Shown piece by piece: positions 59,332 to 64,000 of a stretch of DNA of 64,000 nucleotides. The notes below the pieces were generated by a model, which was not told the DNA's origin, made no database searches, and saw only the letters and a list, made by a program, of their open reading frames with translations. Location of the stretch: the NCBI GenBank assembly GCA_009739215.1, contig VSJF01000003.1:620001-684000 (forward strand). The letters are read 5' to 3'. Positions within the stretch are counted from its first letter, which is position 1. Each line of letters begins with the position of its first letter. Source of the DNA: Floccularia luteovirens (taxonomy: Eukaryota > Basidiomycota > Agaricomycetes > Agaricales > Squamanitaceae). A program made the position numbers and the translations under genes.

Positions 59332-59571
59332 TTAAATTTTGGCTTGTGAGGGTTACAGTTATGAGCTCGGGTAAGTTGATGTATGTCGGGCTGTGGGTGA
59401 CATCGCTAAGTCAATGACAAGTTTATATTCTCCCGGACCCGGATTGCACCCGTTCAAACTATGTATGTAAGTGCCTGTCAAACAAAGATTCTTTGTGACT
59501 AATTCTTTCTCACTGCACGCGTTCCTTCATGGATGATACAATCCAATATGGTGGTTTTCCCTGGTCAAGTG

Positions 59572-60935
59572 TTAAAGACGGGTGCTGATACTGCTATCTA
59601 AAAATTTATCTACCACGTCATGCCATACCTGGGCGTTGAAGTATTCATACCAGTAATGTCCGAATTTCAGTGATGGGACTTGACCCGGTTTCTCACCTTC
59701 TTCAACAAACCGCGCCCATGGGATACACCTGATTATGTCCTAGAACGGTCACACCATCAGGTATGCCGCGCGGCAAAAAAATATCGGCTGAAATTTGAAC
59801 AACTCACTTCTCCACACTGATATGGAATAACTTGATCCAGTTGACCGTGGATTACCATGACTTTGAGGTCATGAGATAAATTGATAAGTAGATCCTTGAA
59901 ATCAAATTTCTGCAACTAAAATATAGGGTTTTAGTAGATGGAACTACGATTAAAATAAATATACCGACTGCTGCTCCTTGTTTCACTGATTGGCGAGAAT
60001 GTTACACATGGCATTTTTAGAGGACCTAGACCACTTACTGATGATTTCAGATGGCCTTAAAAATTATAAATCAGGCTCATGTTCATGTTCATGTGATTTT
60101 AAATTTACTGAACGTACCGATTGCCATCCACCCCGCGCTGAAATAAAATATCGAATCTATTGGGATTAGCTTCTATCCACGAGGGATCTACCAAGGAAGC
60201 GACGACTTTGCGCGCAATTTCACGCCTCTCTTCTGGCGTACGTTTTTGATTTGTCGGAGGTGGTATACGAAGACCAACCGATGATTGGACAACAGATCTA
60301 GTCCCCACGAGGAGAAGATGGGAGATCTTGATTGGCAAATGTGTTGGTTTGGTGGGGTGGAAAGGGAGCACAAGAAATTGTTGGGCAATAACTCCTACCA
60401 TATCCCATTATTGTGAGATGGATTCGAAAAAAAAATAGATACGAGCATACCTCCCATGGAATAGCCACAGATGCTCACTTCTCGCCATTTGAGGTGAGAG
60501 AGCAAGGCGAGAAGATCTCGTGCAAGGAGTTCAATTGTTATAGTTTCATCACCATCTGGTGTCAGAGAGGAGTCTCCTATGCCTCTATGGTCATAAAGCA
60601 GCACTAATTATAAATATATGTCAGACGGAAAGCTTAAGCATATATCTGTATGCGCAATAACCTGGACGCGTCTTCATTAGCCTTTCGCTTAATCTTTGAT
60701 AGTCGCTTCGTATTGCGCTCATCCCGCAGATAAGGACGATCGGCTTAGCGCGACCGATATGCACTGAGCCTAGGACTTCATATGACAGCCTTGCGCCATC
60801 TCGCAGAACAAGCGTCGAATATCCACCCGGACTTGTTTCCTGTAGCTTAGGTCTAGGGGAGGAATTGCCCCATCGTCTGCTAATTGGTTCGCGGATCCAG
60901 CTATCGACAAAATGGAGGACGCCATGATAAGACAT
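59572..60935 (-). CDS. Alpha/beta hydrolase, copy 2 of a tandem pair
   Basis: The Met at 60935 starts MSYHGVLHFVDSWIREPISR, then LVLRDGARLSYEVLGSVHIG and PIVLICGMSAIRSDYQRLSE. Next come VLLYDHRGIGDSSLTPDGDE, the nucleophile SICGYSMGG, and VIAQQFLVLPFHPTKPTHLP. The acid and His are in VMVIHGQLDQVIP and SLKFGHYWYEYFNAQVWHD. The triad is complete. The stop is at 59572 after DSSISTRL. It has a longer N-terminus than copy 1 (about 40 more residues before the shared region). Same strand as copy 1, with about 240 bases between, so the pair looks like a local duplication. A GTG 84 bases upstream is in frame but is not a usual start; the ATG is preferred. Function unknown beyond hydrolase. Confidence 0.83.
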
Positions 60936-61306
60936 TTTGGGGGTTGATATTACGACCGAGGTTGATGTACTTTGGCCATGATTCAGGTTGATATGTTTTG
61001 CCTGCGTCAAGGAGAGCACCCGTCCATAGCACCCGTGAACATTATGGAGCTAAATTTACAACACGGGTGCAATAAATTTTTTCAGCAGCTCCGCGCGATC
61101 AACTCTCATTCACCAATCACCACATGAGCAGACCTCTCGGTCCGTTATACAACTATTGCCACAGCAGTATCATGTCAGGTCTAGAACAAGACAATGTAGG
61201 GGGCAAGATGTTTATACTACTCATCATTTCTGTAACAAGATTATGTAAAATTCTGGATCGACATTACACCTGCAGTAGTATTCACTTCCTCCTCTGGCGC
61301 ACCGTC
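60936..61306. other. Interval between the hydrolase 2 start and the SRP40 stop
   Basis: About 370 bases, same direction. It should contain the hydrolase 2 promoter and the SRP40 3' UTR. A short frame at 61124-61393 (+) is an antisense shadow. Nothing else is visible. Confidence 0.4.
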
Positions 61307-62887
61307 TTAAGTAAATTTGAAGCTGTGGCTTGTCATCTAGGTAATCATGTCAGCTCAGTTTTAATTTTGAGGTGCCGAGATAAATTACCGTGATTTCGCC
61401 TCCTTTGTAGCTCCCTTTCTTCTTTTTGTTTTTCTCCTTTCGGAAACCTGCGCCTCTGGTTACAATAAGATCTTGGTGCGCCCGCTGACCATAATCATTT
61501 TTAGGTGCGGCCTGAGGTCGTAAATCAACCTTCTAAAGAACTTGTACTTAGGGAGAATTACCTTCGTTTCGTAACTATTATCCACGATACTGTGCACTGG
61601 TACTTTATCAGGATCTACTCGTCGGAAGCGTTCATTTGTTGTGTTTCGAGGATTCCCACTACCTGGTTTAATAAACCCTGCTGATTTAGGTCCGGGACTT
61701 TCTTCTGCTTTTATTGCGGAGGTTGCAGTAACGATAGCAGCGCCACTTTCCGAAGTACGACGTTTCTTGGTGGCCTGCTGTTTTGCTAGGCTAGATTTTG
61801 ATTCACTGTCACTTGGTGGGGGTGGCGATTCTTTCTTTTCAACCTTGATTGACATCTTCTTCGGTTTCTGCTTCTTTGGCGGGGATGGTGAGTCTTTCTT
61901 TTCAACCTTGATAATCTTCGGTTTCTGTTCCCGTTTAGGTGGCGGGGACGGTGAATCTTTCTTGTCAACCTTGATTGCTGCCTTCTTTGGTTTCTGCTTC
62001 TGTAGCGGCGGTTTGATATCTGTTTTTGAATCCGACTCTGAATCCCTACTGGATGGGCTGCTACTGGAAGTGAGTGTACTGCTTGAGTCCCTGATATCTG
62101 CCCCAATCTTCTTCAGCTGATCTTTTATTTTTCTATTTTCACTTGATGCCAGACTCGTCACACTAGAGTCGTCTATATGGACAGGTTGAATGAAACATTG
62201 AGTAGAATGAACAATCTCTTCACCTGAATCAGAGGAATCGGACGAACTTGAACATGAATCTAACAAAATAAATGCATGACTTATGATCGTTTTCAGTAAG
62301 GTATGCAGTAACCTACCTTCCTCTGAAGTAGAATCTGAGTCTGAGCTGGAAGAGGAAGATGAAGAAGATGAGGAAGGAGAAGAGACAGAACGTTTTCGTT
62401 TTCGTCCAGAATTTAGGACCTTCGATTTCTTAGGGGATTCGGATATGGAAGATTCAGAACTGGAAGTCGAATCTGATGGTGCTATGAGGAGTTAGTTGTA
62501 CTGACACAAAGGAAATCAGAGAAAGTATTTACAGTCTTCATCCGATAAATCAGAATCGGTCCTTAATGATAGTATGCTGGTCTAATAAATCCTTCGTGGA
62601 GGTGAAAAAGACAACGCACGGAGATGGGGGTGCTCTTATCTTCCTTGCCTCTAGAGCTTCCCAATCTTTAATTATTTCATCTAGTTGAGGACCATCTACT
62701 TCTATGTCATCTTTCAAAATAACAATATCTTTTGCGGCTTTCTTGAGGGCCTGTGCTACTTTTGTATGAGAATGCTTCGTCAAGAATGCATAGATGAGGG
62801 TGTAAGTCGCTGAAAATTTTTTTAAGAAAGTGAGTAGGGACGAAAGATCAGAAGAACGTAAATCGTACTGGCAAGATTGCCGTCCAT
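61307..62887 (-). CDS. Nucleolar protein SRP40/Nopp140-like
   Basis: Srp40/Nopp140 is a nucleolar chaperone of box C/D and H/ACA snoRNPs. The Met at 62887 starts MDGNLA, spliced to TYTLIYAFLTKHSHTKVAQA, an LisH-like motif. Next are acidic Ser-rich casein-kinase-2-type tracts (VLNSGRKRKRSVSSPSSSSS; SCSSSSDSSDSGEEIVH) and a triplicated Lys/Pro motif at about 61800-62010. The C-terminal SRP40 domain reads NTTNERFRRVDPDKV, then NDYGQRAHQDLIVTRGAGFR and KEKNKKKKGSYKGGEI. The last exon adds TMTSHSFKFT, stop at 61307, as usual for the family. Several introns. The NDYGQRAH block needs an intron near 61500-61560 to be removed. Divergent from RIB4 with 117 bases between starts. Confidence 0.85.
61800..62010 (-). 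repeat. Triplicated Lys/Pro-rich motif in SRP40
   Basis: Three tandem units of roughly 21-24 residues follow the pattern QKPKK..IKVxKKDSPSPP: QKPKKAAIKVDKKDSPSPPP, EQKPKIIKVEKKDSPSPP and QKPKKMSIKVEKKESPPPP. The DNA repeats share the same order (TTCTTTTCAACCTTGAT on the plus strand). This is a normal style of Nopp140 repeat, though the copies are alike enough to suggest recent duplication. Confidence 0.8.
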
Positions 62888-63004
62888 GAGGACTTTTTTC
62901 GTTAATCAAGCAAGCTTGTATTGCTTGAAAGCTCAAAAGTTTTTGAAATTAAGCGGCCAATCAGTAAAGGGAACAAAATCCCACGGCCCATTTGCTCCCC
63001 AACC

Positions 63005-63701
<697 letters not shown>

Positions 63702-63917
63702 AGAGAGACTAACGATAATGTATAAAATAAGCTGTACATGTATGTAACCATCGATACTAGAAGAGTAAATGATTTAAAAAAATGAGACACTGTCATATGG
63801 CTGATACTATATATGTGAATCAGTGTTCCTTAGCCATGATGTAACCCCTCTCCTCTCCCACTCTGACACGGCACCTAGCTCGCTTCTCCACAACTCTCAT
63901 CTCGCGTACTTAGCATC

Positions 63918-64000
63918 ATGAAGAAAAAGGTGAATCTCACCGCAGCGAAGACACGATGCGAAACGAGAAATAACATACGTATAGGTTCTACTCATGGGCG
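63918..64000 (+). CDS. Possible start of a further gene (3' end outside window)
   Basis: ATG at 63918 follows a pyrimidine-rich stretch (63845-63905) typical of fungal promoters. The codons read MKKK and then either continue or splice at AAG|GTGAATC, a good donor. The frame is open to the edge (MKKKVNLTAAKTRCETRNNI). Too little is visible to name it. Confidence 0.3.
   Translation, partial: MKKKVNLTAAKTRCETRNNIRIGSTHG

Noticed and set aside
61641..62120. Plus-strand Phe/Gly-rich frame of 159 codons
   Set aside because: Antisense of the SRP40 Lys/Pro repeats.

Overview
The window is nuclear DNA from a filamentous fungus, most likely a mushroom-forming basidiomycete (Agaricomycetes). The genes are dense and cut by many short introns of about 50-90 bases with GT..AG ends. 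They sit on both strands with very short intergenic spacers. The protein set (fused tryptophan synthase, WOPR regulator, GH44 glycosidase, SRP40, Csm1/Pcs1, Agaricomycete-type F-box protein) fits that group. I see no transposon, no CRISPR array, no rRNA and no convincing tRNA. All assignments come from reading the translations and tracing splice junctions by eye; no database search was run.

Layout. 1-4 kb: 3' part of VPS54 (+). 4-7.2 kb: a long gene-poor stretch. 7.3-8.7 kb: an Ecl1-type zinc-binding protein (+). 8.7-10.8 kb: gene-poor. 10.8-14.1 kb: a Gid7/WDR26 homologue (+). 15-16.2 kb: Elongin-A (-). 17.2-18.2 kb: a WOPR (Gti1/Pac2) regulator (+). 19.1-19.7 kb: splicing factor Cwf18/CCDC12 (-), divergent from mitochondrial EF4/GUF1 (+, 19.9-23.0 kb). 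23-24.5 kb: eIF2B-beta (-). 24.7-27.4 kb: tryptophan synthase (-), divergent from an asparaginase with ankyrin repeats (+, 27.6-30.2 kb). 30.3-32 kb: Csm1/Pcs1 (-). 32.1-33.9 kb: F-box protein (-). 34.3-36.1 kb: arrestin-like protein (-). 36.6-38 kb: BRX1 (-). 38.3-39.7 kb: triple-KH protein (-). 40-42.3 kb: ADGF-type adenosine deaminase (-). 44.1-47.1 kb: secreted GH44 glycosidase (+). 48.1-51 kb: YTH-domain m6A reader (-), divergent from an EF-hand NADH dehydrogenase (+, 51.1-53.7 kb). 53.9-55.9 kb: GPI10/PIGB mannosyltransferase (-), divergent from TilS (+, 56-58 kb). 58-60.9 kb: two tandem alpha/beta hydrolases (-). 61.3-62.9 kb: SRP40/Nopp140 (-), divergent from lumazine synthase RIB4 (+, 63.0-63.7 kb). 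At the right edge the first codons of a further gene may begin.

Most genes are housekeeping: trafficking, ribosome assembly, translation initiation and elongation, tRNA modification, splicing, GPI anchors, respiration, amino acid and riboflavin synthesis. They do not form one pathway. The accessory-looking parts are the secreted GH44 enzyme, the tandem hydrolases, the WOPR regulator and the gene-poor blocks around the Ecl1 gene. The most checkable oddities are two GC-AG introns (Elongin-A and asparaginase, the second cutting the catalytic TGGTIG motif), a 13-bp-arm palindrome inside the F-box coding sequence, a triplicated lysine/proline motif in SRP40 and spaced TGTCA/GTGACGG repeats in promoters. 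I found no strong candidate for an undescribed multi-gene system.
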